Assembly: GCA_022560715.1 (NCBI GenBank)
Contig: JADFSQ010000017.1
Span: 1 to 13,238 of the forward strand
Reading direction: 5' to 3'
Source: Bacteroidota bacterium
GTDB taxonomy: Bacteria; Bacteroidota; Bacteroidia; Flavobacteriales; Flavobacteriaceae
DNA length: 13,238 bases
In this document: piece after piece, positions 1-7,468 of the stretch
How the letters are laid out: each line of letters opens with the position of its first letter
How positions within the stretch are numbered: position 1 is the first letter of the stretch
Program-made: the position numbers and the translations under genes
Notes under the pieces: model-generated
The model's input: only the letters and a program-made list of their open reading frames with translations
Databases searched by the model: none
What the model was told of the DNA's origin: nothing

Positions 1-68
1 TGCAAAACATTGTTATTCAAATTTATTATCTTTCCCTTTTAAAAACTGAATTAAGTTTAGTGCATTAT

Positions 69-76
69 TATTTTTG
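69..76 (+). promoter_or_regulatory. Candidate Bacteroidota -7 box for the aspartoacylase-family gene
   Basis: TATTTTTG matches the Bacteroidota sigma-factor -7 consensus TAnnTTTG exactly. Transcription would start near 83, giving a leader of about 70 nt before the ATG at 154. No convincing -33 TTTG lies 17-23 bp upstream, and such a box can arise by chance in AT-rich DNA. The rest of 1-153 holds no gene I can support. Confidence 0.45.
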
Positions 77-153
77 GTTAAATAATTGTTCGAATTACCA
101 AAGATTACATTTCGACAATTAAAATTAATAAAGAACAATTGAAATAGAAATTT

Positions 154-1125
154 ATGATTGCCTCAAAAACTGACATACTACATATTTTAGGAGAAGCCAT
201 AGCACTTGGCGAACGACGTGAAATTAATTTTAATGTTGCAAAATTACACACAAGAACCACACTTGAAGTTCCGGTAATAATCGAGCGTTCAAAAAAATCC
301 GGACCAATAGTTTTATTTACTGCTGGCATACATGGCGACGAAGTTAATGGTGTAGAAATTGTTAGGCAGATTATTGCAAAAGGAATTAACAAACCCAAAA
401 AAGGTACGATAATTTGTATTCCTGTTATAAATATTTTCGGTTTTCTTAATATGGATAGAGCATTTCCTGATGGAAGAGATTTAAACCGAATGTTCCCTGG
501 AACCAAATCCGGCTCTTTAGCAAGTCGTGTTGCTTATAAACTGGTGCAAGAAATTGTACCAAAAGTAGATTTAATAATAGATTACCATACTGGAGCAGCT
601 AACCGTTTTAATGCAGCACAAATCAGGATTGTAAATGATGATTCTCAGCTAAAAAAGTTAGCTTCTATTTTTGGTGCTCCATTTGTGTTATATTCTAAAA
701 ATCTTAAGAAATCATTTAGAAATACCTGTTTTAAACTTGGGATTCCCATGTTGCTGTTTGAAGGTGGAAAATCTTTTCATTTTAATACTACAATAACCAA
801 TACAGGAGTAAACGGAGCAAAACGTATTTTAAATCATTTTGGAATGCTGAATGCAAAATTCAGGATATCTAAACCGAAAAAGAAATGTGTGTTTATAGCT
901 GAAAGCAAATGGATACGTGCAAAATATTCAGGAATGTTCAGAGCTTCAATTGCTATTAATTCTAAAGTTAAAAAAGGAGATGTTATTGGTCATATTACAG
1001 GTCCTTTTGGCAAATTTCATCATTTTGTAAAAGCCGAAAATTCGGGATATATTTTTAATGTTAATGAAGCTCCAATTGTAAATCAAGGAGACGCCTTGTT
1101 TCGTATATCGACGAAACTCGCTTAA
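154..1125 (+). CDS. Succinylglutamate desuccinylase/aspartoacylase family zinc hydrolase
   Basis: A 323-residue cytoplasmic protein of the AstE/AspA branch of the M14 metallocarboxypeptidase fold. These enzymes use one zinc ion to hydrolyse N-acyl amino acids. Visible family motifs are GIHGDE (zinc ligands H60 and E63), DLNRMFPG at 109-116 (substrate-carboxylate arginine region) and DYHTG at 143-147 (third zinc ligand H145). The C-terminal part (about 235-323) is a beta-rich domain typical of the family. All metal ligands are present, so it should be active, but the substrate cannot be read from sequence. In many Bacteroidota close homologues sit beside rimK-like ATP-grasp genes; none is inside this window, though one could lie to the left. 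There is no signal peptide. The ATG at 154 is the first good start after the candidate promoter at 69-76. The gene is convergent with lspA, with only 17 bp between the stops and no clear terminator hairpin. Confidence 0.88.
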   Translation: MIASKTDILHILGEAIALGERREINFNVAKLHTRTTLEVPVIIERSKKSGPIVLFTAGIHGDEVNGVEIVRQIIAKGINKPKKGTIICIPVINIFGFLNMDRAFPDGRDLNRMFPGTKSGSLASRVAYKLVQEIVPKVDLIIDYHTGAANRFNAAQIRIVNDDSQLKKLASIFGAPFVLYSKNLKKSFRNTCFKLGIPMLLFEGGKSFHFNTTITNTGVNGAKRILNHFGMLNAKFRISKPKKKCVFIAESKWIRAKYSGMFRASIAINSKVKKGDVIGHITGPFGKFHHFVKAENSGYIFNVNEAPIVNQGDALFRISTKLA

Positions 1126-1142
1126 TGAAATATAATTGGCTT

Positions 1143-1793
1143 TTAATCTTCTTGAATTACTTCTTTAGAAATATCTTCTTTAGGAAAAGCCTTTTTATTA
1201 AAAACTAAAAGCAAGCCTATTCCTGAACTTATTGCCACATCTGCAATATTAAAAACTGGGTTAAAAAACGTAAAATATTGTCCACCCAAAAATGGCAACC
1301 ATTCTGGTAAATAACCTTTCCACATTGGGAAATGCAACATATCTACAACTCTACCGTGAAACAAAGTATCATATCCTTTCCCTTTAGGTAAAAATGTGGA
1401 TACTTCCCCATAACTATCACTAAATAAAACGCCATAAAATACTGAATCTATAATATTCCCTAAAGCTCCCGCAAAAATCAATGAAATCGCAACTATTAAA
1501 ATTTTAGAACCTTTTGTTCTTATTGTATTAACGAGCCAATAACCAATGCCAACAATAGCAGCAAGTCTAAACACTGTTAAAATTAATTTTCCTGTTCTAT
1601 CAGAAATAAAAGATAAAAAATCACCCAATTTTGCCCCCCAAGCCATCCCATTATTCTCTATGAATAAAATTTGAAACCAGTTGAACACTTTTTCTCCATC
1701 ACCTAATACAAAATGTGTTTTAATGTAAATTTTAGAAATTTGGTCTACAAGTAAAATAATAAGAATAAGAATTGAAGCCTTTTTTAATGACAT
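1143..1793 (-). CDS. lspA: Lipoprotein signal peptidase (signal peptidase II)
   Basis: A 216-residue inner-membrane aspartic protease that cuts the signal peptide from diacylglyceryl-modified prolipoproteins. Family landmarks are an N-terminal membrane helix with DQISK at 17-21, ENNGMAWG at 46-53, GNIID at 112-116, the first catalytic aspartate in RVVDM (D151) and the second in FNIADVAIS (D185). It is longer than the roughly 165 residues of the proteobacterial enzyme. The extra length lies between GNIID and VVDM (about 117-147) and just after it (about 155-177), as in Bacteroidota versions; both inserts should face the periplasm. It follows ileS and the TraR-like gene on the same strand, an arrangement common in flavobacteria, but a strong palindrome lies in the 107-bp gap upstream. 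A likely client in this window is the DUF4270 lipoprotein at 11792. Confidence 0.96.
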   Translation of the reverse strand: MSLKKASILILIILLVDQISKIYIKTHFVLGDGEKVFNWFQILFIENNGMAWGAKLGDFLSFISDRTGKLILTVFRLAAIVGIGYWLVNTIRTKGSKILIVAISLIFAGALGNIIDSVFYGVLFSDSYGEVSTFLPKGKGYDTLFHGRVVDMLHFPMWKGYLPEWLPFLGGQYFTFFNPVFNIADVAISSGIGLLLVFNKKAFPKEDISKEVIQED

Positions 1794-1822
1794 AAAAGGG
1801 TATAAATTTTTTGGTGAAATAG

Positions 1823-1879
1823 AAAAACGCCTCTCCAGAAAACTCCCGATAATTATCGGGACGGGTTTGAGACGTTTTT
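1823..1879 (-). terminator. Stem-loop with perfect CCCGATAATTATCGGG palindrome, candidate terminator/attenuator
   Basis: A perfect 16-bp palindrome at 1845-1860 is enclosed by a second, imperfect stem: AAAAACG at 1823-1829 pairs with CGTTTTT at 1873-1879, and CTC at 1831-1833 with GAG at 1869-1871. Read on the minus strand, the structure follows the TraR/DksA-like stop (1901) and ends in GCGTTTTT, so it could terminate or attenuate transcription before lspA. The symmetry and T runs on both sides mean it could work in either direction. Similar CCCGATA...TATCGGG palindromes are, from memory, common between genes in flavobacteria. Confidence 0.6.
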
Positions 1880-1900
1880 AAGTTATATCTGTAATAATAA

Positions 1901-2284
1901 TTATTTCTGCATGTTTTTAGCTTCAATACTCAACGTTGCATGAGGCACTAATTTTAATCGCTCTTTATTTATAAGCTTTCCTGTAACACGACAAATGCCA
2001 TAGGTTTTACTTTCTATACGAATAAGTGCATTTCTTAAATCTCTAATAAATTTTTCTTGTCTAATAGCTAATTGCGAATTCGACTCTTTACTCATCACAG
2101 CACTACCTTCATCAAAAGCCTTAAATGTAGGCGAGGTATCGTCAGTACCATTATTATGGTCGTTCATATAAGCACTTTTAATAAGCTCTAAATCGTGCTG
2201 TGCTTTCTCTATTTTTTTGTGTATTAGTTCTTTAAATTCTGCTAAATCAGCATCTGCATATCTGTTATTTATATCTATTGCCAT
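1901..2284 (-). CDS. TraR/DksA-family protein with degenerate zinc finger
   Basis: A 127-residue cytoplasmic protein of the DksA/TraR superfamily, whose founding members bind the RNA polymerase secondary channel. The N-terminal two-thirds (about 10-92) is charged and helical, consistent with the coiled-coil hairpin. The C-terminal part contains YGICRVTGKLI (95-105) and KERLKLVPHATLSIEAK (107-123), the hallmark of the Bacteroidota subfamily. The four-cysteine zinc finger of classical DksA is lost: C98 is the only cysteine in the protein. The start is 4 bp after the ileS stop, so it is almost certainly cotranscribed and perhaps translationally coupled with ileS. lspA follows after a gap with a hairpin. 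Family membership is firm; effects on RNA polymerase or ppGpp signalling are inferred only. Confidence 0.88.
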   Translation of the reverse strand: MAIDINNRYADADLAEFKELIHKKIEKAQHDLELIKSAYMNDHNNGTDDTSPTFKAFDEGSAVMSKESNSQLAIRQEKFIRDLRNALIRIESKTYGICRVTGKLINKERLKLVPHATLSIEAKNMQK

Positions 2285-2288
2285 AATC

Positions 2289-5200
2289 TTAATGTTTTTT
2301 AATAAACAATTTGGTTTTTACATCGTCAAAAGTAATTTCAATACCATTGTCTATCTGTTCTATAATTTCTAATTCTTCGGTCAAGGTTTCTGTTTTAATA
2401 TACTCAAGGTTTGAATGAATTGCCTCAACTATTTTATCATCCTTTTGAAGTGTAACTTTTATTCTATCTGTCACTTCAAACCCTGAATCTTTACGTAAAT
2501 TTTGAATGCGGTTAACGAGCTCACGAGCAATCCCTTCTTTTCGTAATTCATCGGTTAAAGTAATATCTAATGCCACTGTTAAAGCACCTTCATTAGCAAC
2601 AAGCCATCCTTCAATATCTTGTGAAGTAATCTCTACATCATCACGTTCTAAAGTAATACTTTCTCCATTTACTTCGACGGCAAAAATACCACTTTGTTCC
2701 ATTTTATTTATATCTTTTGAAGTAAATTTACTAATAGCGTCAGAAATTGATTGCATGTCTTTACCAAAACGGGGTCCTAACACCTTAAAATTGGGTTTTA
2801 TTTGCTTTACCAAGATATCTGAAGCGTCTTCTAAAAGTTCAATCTCTTTCACATTAACTTCATGTTTTATTAAATCGGCAACTGCTAAAATCTCTTCCTT
2901 TTGAGCTTTATTATCAACTGGAATCATTATTTTTTGAAGTGGCTGACGCACCTTTATTTTTTCTTTAGCTCTTAACGATAATACCAACGACGATATTATC
3001 TGTGCGTTTTCCATCTTTCGTTCTAAATTTTTATCAATAAACGAATCATCATATTTAGGAAAATCCGCGAGATGTACACTTTCAAATGATTCCTTTTTTG
3101 TAACCGAATTCAAATCTAAATACAATCTGTCCATATAAAAAGGGGCAATTGGCGCTCCTAATTTTGCAATGGTTAACATACATGTATATAAGGTTTGGTA
3201 CGCCGAAATTTTATCTTCTTGATAATCGCCTTTCCAGAAACGTCTTCGGCTTAAACGCACGTACCAATTGCTTAAATATTCTTGAGTAAAATTTGAAATG
3301 GCTCGTGCTGCTTTTGTTGGCTCGTAATCATCATAAAAAGCATCTACTTTTTTGATAAGTGTATGTAATTCAGATAAAATCCAACGGTCAATTTCTGGTC
3401 TTTCTTTTAAAGGAATTTCGACTTCGCTATAGCTGAATTTATCCAAATTTGTATATAGTGAAAAGAACGAAAATGTATTGTAAAGTGTTCCGAAAAATTT
3501 ACGTCTTACTTCTGCTATGCCTTCAGTATCAAATTTTAAATTGTCCCAAGGGTTTGCATTGGCAATCATATACCAACGTGTGGCATCTGCGCCAAAGGTT
3601 TTTAGAGTTTTAAAAGGATCTGCTGCATTGCCGAGACGTTTGGACATTTTCTGTCCTTTTTTGTCTTGCACCAATCCGTTGGACATCACGTTTTTATATG
3701 CAACCGAATCGAAAACCATCGTGCTAATTGCATGAAGCGTGTAAAACCAACCTCTGGTTTGGTCAACACCTTCAGCAATAAAATCGGCTGGGAAAGCCCC
3801 AAGCTCTTTATCAATCATTTCGGTATTTTCGAATGGATAATGCCATTGTGCATAAGGCATGCTTCCTGAATCGAACCACACATCAATCCAATCGTTTTCA
3901 CGATGCATTGGTTGTCCAGACTCAGATACTAACACAATTTTATCGACTATGTCTTTGTGTAAATCTATTTTAGCATAGTTTTCTTCTGAATAGTTTCCCA
4001 CTTCAAAATCAGCAAAAATATCCAATGGAATAAATCCCATTGAAACTGCTTTTTGCATTTCGTCTTTTAATTCTTCTACAGAGCCAATACAGATTTCTTC
4101 TTTACCATCTTCGGTTCTCCAAATTGGTAACGGAATTCCCCAATAACGCGAACGTGATAAATTCCAGTCGTTTGCATTTTTTAACCAGTTGCCAAAACGT
4201 TTTTCTCCTGTAGATTTTGGTTTCCAGTTTATGGTTTTGTTAAGCTCGTACATTCTATCCTTAACATCTGTCACTTTAATAAACCAAGAATCCAAAGGAT
4301 AATATAAAATGGGTTTGTCTGTTCGCCAACAATTTGGATAGCTATGCTTGTATTTTTCAACCTTAAAGGCTTTATTTTCTTCCTTTAATTTAATCGCAAT
4401 TTCTACATCTACAGAACGTTCTGGCGCTTCTCCATCTTCATAATATTCGTTCTTTACATATTTGCCAGCAAATTCTCCCATTTCTGGACGAAAACGTCCT
4501 TGTAAATCTACCAATGGTACTAAATTACCATTTTCATCTTTTACCAATAATGGAGGAACTTCTGGCGATGCTTGTTTTGCAACCAAGGCATCATCCTGAC
4601 CAAAAGTTGGTGCTGTATGTACAATTCCTGTGCCATCTTCGGTCGTTACGAAATCTCCAGAAATAACTCTAAAGGCGTTTTCTGGATTATCGTTTGGCAA
4701 GGCATAAGGTAATAATTGTTCGTATTTTATTCCGACTAAATCTTTGCCTTTACATACACCTGAAATAAAGTATGGAATAATTTTATCTCCTGAATTGTAA
4801 TCTAACAATTCTGACCTTTGTTCAGCTATTTTAAATTTTCCAGCAAATTGCTTTCCAACTAAATTTTTAGCCAAAATTACTTTTATAGGAAGGTATGTAT
4901 ATTGATTATAAGTTTCGACCAACACATAATCAATTTTATTGCCAACGGTTAATGCTGTATTGCTTGGAAGCGTCCAAGGTGTGGTTGTCCATGCTAAAAA
5001 GAAAGCCCCATCTAAATCTTCCCCAAAAGGGAAGACTTTTATGTCTTGCTTCTCTAAAAGCAATATTTTGAATTGAGCAACAACAGTAGTATCTGTTACG
5101 TCTTGATAGGTTCCTGGTTGATTCAGTTCGTGCGAGCTTAAGCCTGTTCCTGCTTTTGGTGAATAAGGCTGAATTGTGTAGCCTTTGTACATCAATTTCT

Positions 5201-5711
5201 TGTTGTAAATTTGTTTGAGCAACCACCAAACACTTTCCATATATTTTGGATCGTAGGTAACATAAGGATCATCCATATTTACCCAATAACCCATTTTTTT
5301 GGTAAGGTCGTTCCAAACATCTGTGTATCGCATCACTGCTTTTCTACAGGCTGAATTATAATCTTCTACCGAAATGGTTTTGCCAATATCTTCTTTGGTA
5401 ATTCCGAGCTCTTTTTCTACACTAAGTTCTATTGGTAAACCATGTGTATCCCAACCTGCTTTACGTTTTACCTGAAAGCCTTTTTGGGTCTTGTAACGGC
5501 AAAAAATATCTTTAATAGCACGAGCCATAACATGATGAATTCCTGGCAATCCGTTTGCAGAAGGTGGTCCTTCATAAAACACAAAAGGTGTTGCTCCTTC
5601 ACGAGTAGTCACACTCTTTTCGAAGATGTTATGTTCTTCCCAATAGTTAAGAATCTCTTCTGTTATTTTTGGTAAATCAAGTCCTTTATATTCAGGGAAC
5701 TTTTGGCTCAT
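2289..5711 (-). CDS. ileS: Isoleucyl-tRNA synthetase, IleRS2-like with GIHH signature
   Basis: A 1140-residue class I synthetase that charges tRNA-Ile with isoleucine and edits valine. Its length and motifs fit the eukaryote-like IleRS2 type rather than the roughly 940-residue IleRS1. The ATP-binding signature, normally HIGH, reads GIHH at 57-60 inside PPSANGLPGIHHVMAR. The second signature is KMSKR at 688-692, followed by LGN. The CP1 editing domain is intact: WTTTPWTLPSN near 240-252 and GTGIVHTAPTFGQDD near 358-372. The C-terminal portion after about 800 holds the anticodon-binding helical domain and an IleRS2-type extension. No exact TAnnTTTG box lies upstream; TAATTTCG on the minus strand (5743-5736) is a near match. 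I see no T-box leader. The stop is followed 4 bp later by the TraR/DksA-like start. The altered HIGH motif has been linked in IleRS2 enzymes to very strong mupirocin resistance. Confidence 0.97.
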   Translation of the reverse strand: MSQKFPEYKGLDLPKITEEILNYWEEHNIFEKSVTTREGATPFVFYEGPPSANGLPGIHHVMARAIKDIFCRYKTQKGFQVKRKAGWDTHGLPIELSVEKELGITKEDIGKTISVEDYNSACRKAVMRYTDVWNDLTKKMGYWVNMDDPYVTYDPKYMESVWWLLKQIYNKKLMYKGYTIQPYSPKAGTGLSSHELNQPGTYQDVTDTTVVAQFKILLLEKQDIKVFPFGEDLDGAFFLAWTTTPWTLPSNTALTVGNKIDYVLVETYNQYTYLPIKVILAKNLVGKQFAGKFKIAEQRSELLDYNSGDKIIPYFISGVCKGKDLVGIKYEQLLPYALPNDNPENAFRVISGDFVTTEDGTGIVHTAPTFGQDDALVAKQASPEVPPLLVKDENGNLVPLVDLQGRFRPEMGEFAGKYVKNEYYEDGEAPERSVDVEIAIKLKEENKAFKVEKYKHSYPNCWRTDKPILYYPLDSWFIKVTDVKDRMYELNKTINWKPKSTGEKRFGNWLKNANDWNLSRSRYWGIPLPIWRTEDGKEEICIGSVEELKDEMQKAVSMGFIPLDIFADFEVGNYSEENYAKIDLHKDIVDKIVLVSESGQPMHRENDWIDVWFDSGSMPYAQWHYPFENTEMIDKELGAFPADFIAEGVDQTRGWFYTLHAISTMVFDSVAYKNVMSNGLVQDKKGQKMSKRLGNAADPFKTLKTFGADATRWYMIANANPWDNLKFDTEGIAEVRRKFFGTLYNTFSFFSLYTNLDKFSYSEVEIPLKERPEIDRWILSELHTLIKKVDAFYDDYEPTKAARAISNFTQEYLSNWYVRLSRRRFWKGDYQEDKISAYQTLYTCMLTIAKLGAPIAPFYMDRLYLDLNSVTKKESFESVHLADFPKYDDSFIDKNLERKMENAQIISSLVLSLRAKEKIKVRQPLQKIMIPVDNKAQKEEILAVADLIKHEVNVKEIELLEDASDILVKQIKPNFKVLGPRFGKDMQSISDAISKFTSKDINKMEQSGIFAVEVNGESITLERDDVEITSQDIEGWLVANEGALTVALDITLTDELRKEGIARELVNRIQNLRKDSGFEVTDRIKVTLQKDDKIVEAIHSNLEYIKTETLTEELEIIEQIDNGIEITFDDVKTKLFIKKH

Positions 5712-5795
5712 TTTCTCACGTTTCTAATAAGACTGCGAAATTAATGATTTTTAAGAAAATAGGTGTTGAAATAAGAATAAAAAGGATTAACAAGA

Positions 5796-6089
5796 TTAAG
5801 TAAACATTGAAACTAAAAGGACAGGGGTTTCTTTACTTTCAAGCTTTCTATAATTTACAAAAGCAGAACAATCTAAAATAGCTTCAACAATATCAGGACA
5901 CTTTATATTCAATTCAGAACAGTCTCCCAAATCTAAAAGAGTTATTTCATTTACTAATTCATCCATACAATCAATCCAGGCATCCATATTTTTTCCATAA
6001 TAATCTGGAAATTCAAATGTTTTAGCAAATATATTATGAAAAGAATCCCAATCCTTTATTTCTTTTGAATCAATTTTAATATGCTTCAT
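5796..6089 (-). CDS. Barstar-family (barnase inhibitor-like) protein
   Basis: A 97-residue acidic cytoplasmic protein. The central FEFPDYYGKNMDAWIDCM (26-43) is the typical barstar motif, in which a helix and its preceding loop fill the active site of a barnase-type ribonuclease; acidic residues continue through DELVNE. Length matches the family (about 90-100 residues). It starts 11 bp after the radA stop and is probably cotranscribed with it. No barnase-like or other ribonuclease toxin is encoded anywhere in the window, so it is an orphan here. It could be an immunity protein against a secreted nuclease of relatives, could inhibit an RNase encoded elsewhere, or could have another binding role. 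The fold assignment is good; the partner is unknown. Confidence 0.82.
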   Translation of the reverse strand: MKHIKIDSKEIKDWDSFHNIFAKTFEFPDYYGKNMDAWIDCMDELVNEITLLDLGDCSELNIKCPDIVEAILDCSAFVNYRKLESKETPVLLVSMFT

Positions 6090-6100
6090 ATTATTTTAAA

Positions 6101-7468
6101 TTAAACAACAATTCCAACCAAATCCTCAATTTTAGAAAGGAGTTGAATTTTAATAGCTGTGTTTTTTAAAGATATCTTATTGTATTTAGACACAAAAATG
6201 GTTGAGAAGCCTAATTTTGCAGCTTCGAGAATACGTTGCTCCACACGATGTACAGGGCGAATTTCTCCAGAGAGTCCAACCTCGGCTGCAAAGCAATAAT
6301 CTTTTTGTAAAGCCACATCTTCATTTGAAGATAGAATAGCAGCTACAACTGCCAGATCTATTGCTGGATCATCTACTGTAATACCTCCAGTAATATTTAA
6401 AAAAACATCTTTTGCTCCCAACCTAAACCCTGCACGCTTCTCTAAAACTGCCAATAACATATTGAGGCGTTTGGCATTAAATCCAGTAGCAGAACGTTGT
6501 GGCGTTCCGTAAACTGCTGTGCTTACCAAGGCTTGCACTTCAATCATTAAAGGTCTCATTCCTTCTAATGTAGCAGCAATGGCGTTGCCACTTAATTCTT
6601 CATCCTTTTTTGAAATTAAAATCTCTGAAGGATTCGTTACTTCTCGCAAACCTGTGCCTTGCATTTCGTAAATACCAAGCTCGTTGGTAGAGCCAAATCT
6701 GTTTTTTTGTGCTCGAAGAATTCTGAATACATGGTTTCTATCGCCTTCAAATTGTAAAACCGTATCCACCATGTGCTCCAAAATTTTTGGCCCAGCAATA
6801 TTGCCATCCTTGGTAATATGACCGATTAAAATAACAGGAGTTGCAGTTTCTTTAGCAAATTTTATAAACTCCGCAGCACATTCTTTTATTTGCGAAATAC
6901 TGCCGGAAGACGACTCGATATAATCGCTATGTAAGGTTTGGATAGAATCTATGATTACAATATCTGGTTCTAAATTCTCAATTTGTTTGAAGATATTTTG
7001 AGTTTTTGTTTCAGTTAATATGTAGCAGTTTTCGCTATTAGGATGAATGCGTTCTGCTCTCATTTTTATTTGTTTCTGACTTTCCTCTCCTGAAACGTAC
7101 AGCGTTTTGTAGGGTAGTTTTAAAGATATTTGAAGCATTAGTGTACTCTTGCCAATTCCTGGTTCTCCACCAAGTAAGATGACTGTTCCGGGAACAATTC
7201 CACCACCAAGAACACGATTAAATTCATTGTCTGAAGTTTTTAATCGTGCATCTTCAGACGAATCAATATCACTAATTTTTAAAGGTTTAGATACCCGTTT
7301 GGAAGTTGCTGTTGGTAATTTCCAATCGCTCTTTTCTGGCTTCTGTATAATTTCTTCTACAATGGTATTCCACTCCTTACAAGCTGTACATTGTCCTTGC
7401 CATTTATTGTATTGAGTGCCACAACTCTGACAAAAAAAAGTGGTTTTTACTATAGTTTTTATTCCCAT
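6101..7468 (-). CDS. radA: DNA repair protein RadA (Sms)
   Basis: A 455-residue RecA-like ATPase that helps process recombination intermediates and extend branch migration. Domains in order: N-terminal four-cysteine zinc finger (C13, C16, C27, C30), RecA-type core with Walker A GGEPGIGKST (100-109), the RadA-specific KNRFGSTNE motif (255-263), and a C-terminal Lon-like domain (about 280-455) including GGITVDDPAIDLA. Every signature is present and the length is normal, so it should be functional. The start overlaps the stop of the upstream esterase-fold gene by one base (TAATG at 7470-7466), which suggests translational coupling and makes the start certain. The barstar-like gene follows after 11 bp. 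Pairing with an exported esterase-like gene is not obviously functional and may only reflect a shared transcript. Confidence 0.97.
   Translation of the reverse strand: MGIKTIVKTTFFCQSCGTQYNKWQGQCTACKEWNTIVEEIIQKPEKSDWKLPTATSKRVSKPLKISDIDSSEDARLKTSDNEFNRVLGGGIVPGTVILLGGEPGIGKSTLMLQISLKLPYKTLYVSGEESQKQIKMRAERIHPNSENCYILTETKTQNIFKQIENLEPDIVIIDSIQTLHSDYIESSSGSISQIKECAAEFIKFAKETATPVILIGHITKDGNIAGPKILEHMVDTVLQFEGDRNHVFRILRAQKNRFGSTNELGIYEMQGTGLREVTNPSEILISKKDEELSGNAIAATLEGMRPLMIEVQALVSTAVYGTPQRSATGFNAKRLNMLLAVLEKRAGFRLGAKDVFLNITGGITVDDPAIDLAVVAAILSSNEDVALQKDYCFAAEVGLSGEIRPVHRVEQRILEAAKLGFSTIFVSKYNKISLKNTAIKIQLLSKIEDLVGIVV

Noticed and set aside
3..125. Open frame at the left edge that might be the tail of an upstream gene
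   Set aside because: AT-rich, no recognisable residues, and it overlaps the candidate promoter; it cannot be told from chance.
105..506. A 133-codon antisense frame over the start of the aspartoacylase-family gene
   Set aside because: The sense strand encodes an unambiguous enzyme with all metal ligands; the antisense product has no recognisable features.
2506..2904. A 132-codon plus-strand frame opposite the 3' part of ileS
   Set aside because: Serine-rich shadow typical of the antisense of lysine/glutamate-rich coding sequence.
4936..5229. A 97-codon minus-strand frame inside ileS
   Set aside because: It is an alternate frame of a region encoding the conserved synthetase core, with no coding features of its own.
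5712..5795. T-box or other riboswitch before ileS
   Set aside because: Only 84 bp of AT-rich sequence lie between the barstar-like stop and ileS, with no T-box motif or strong hairpin.
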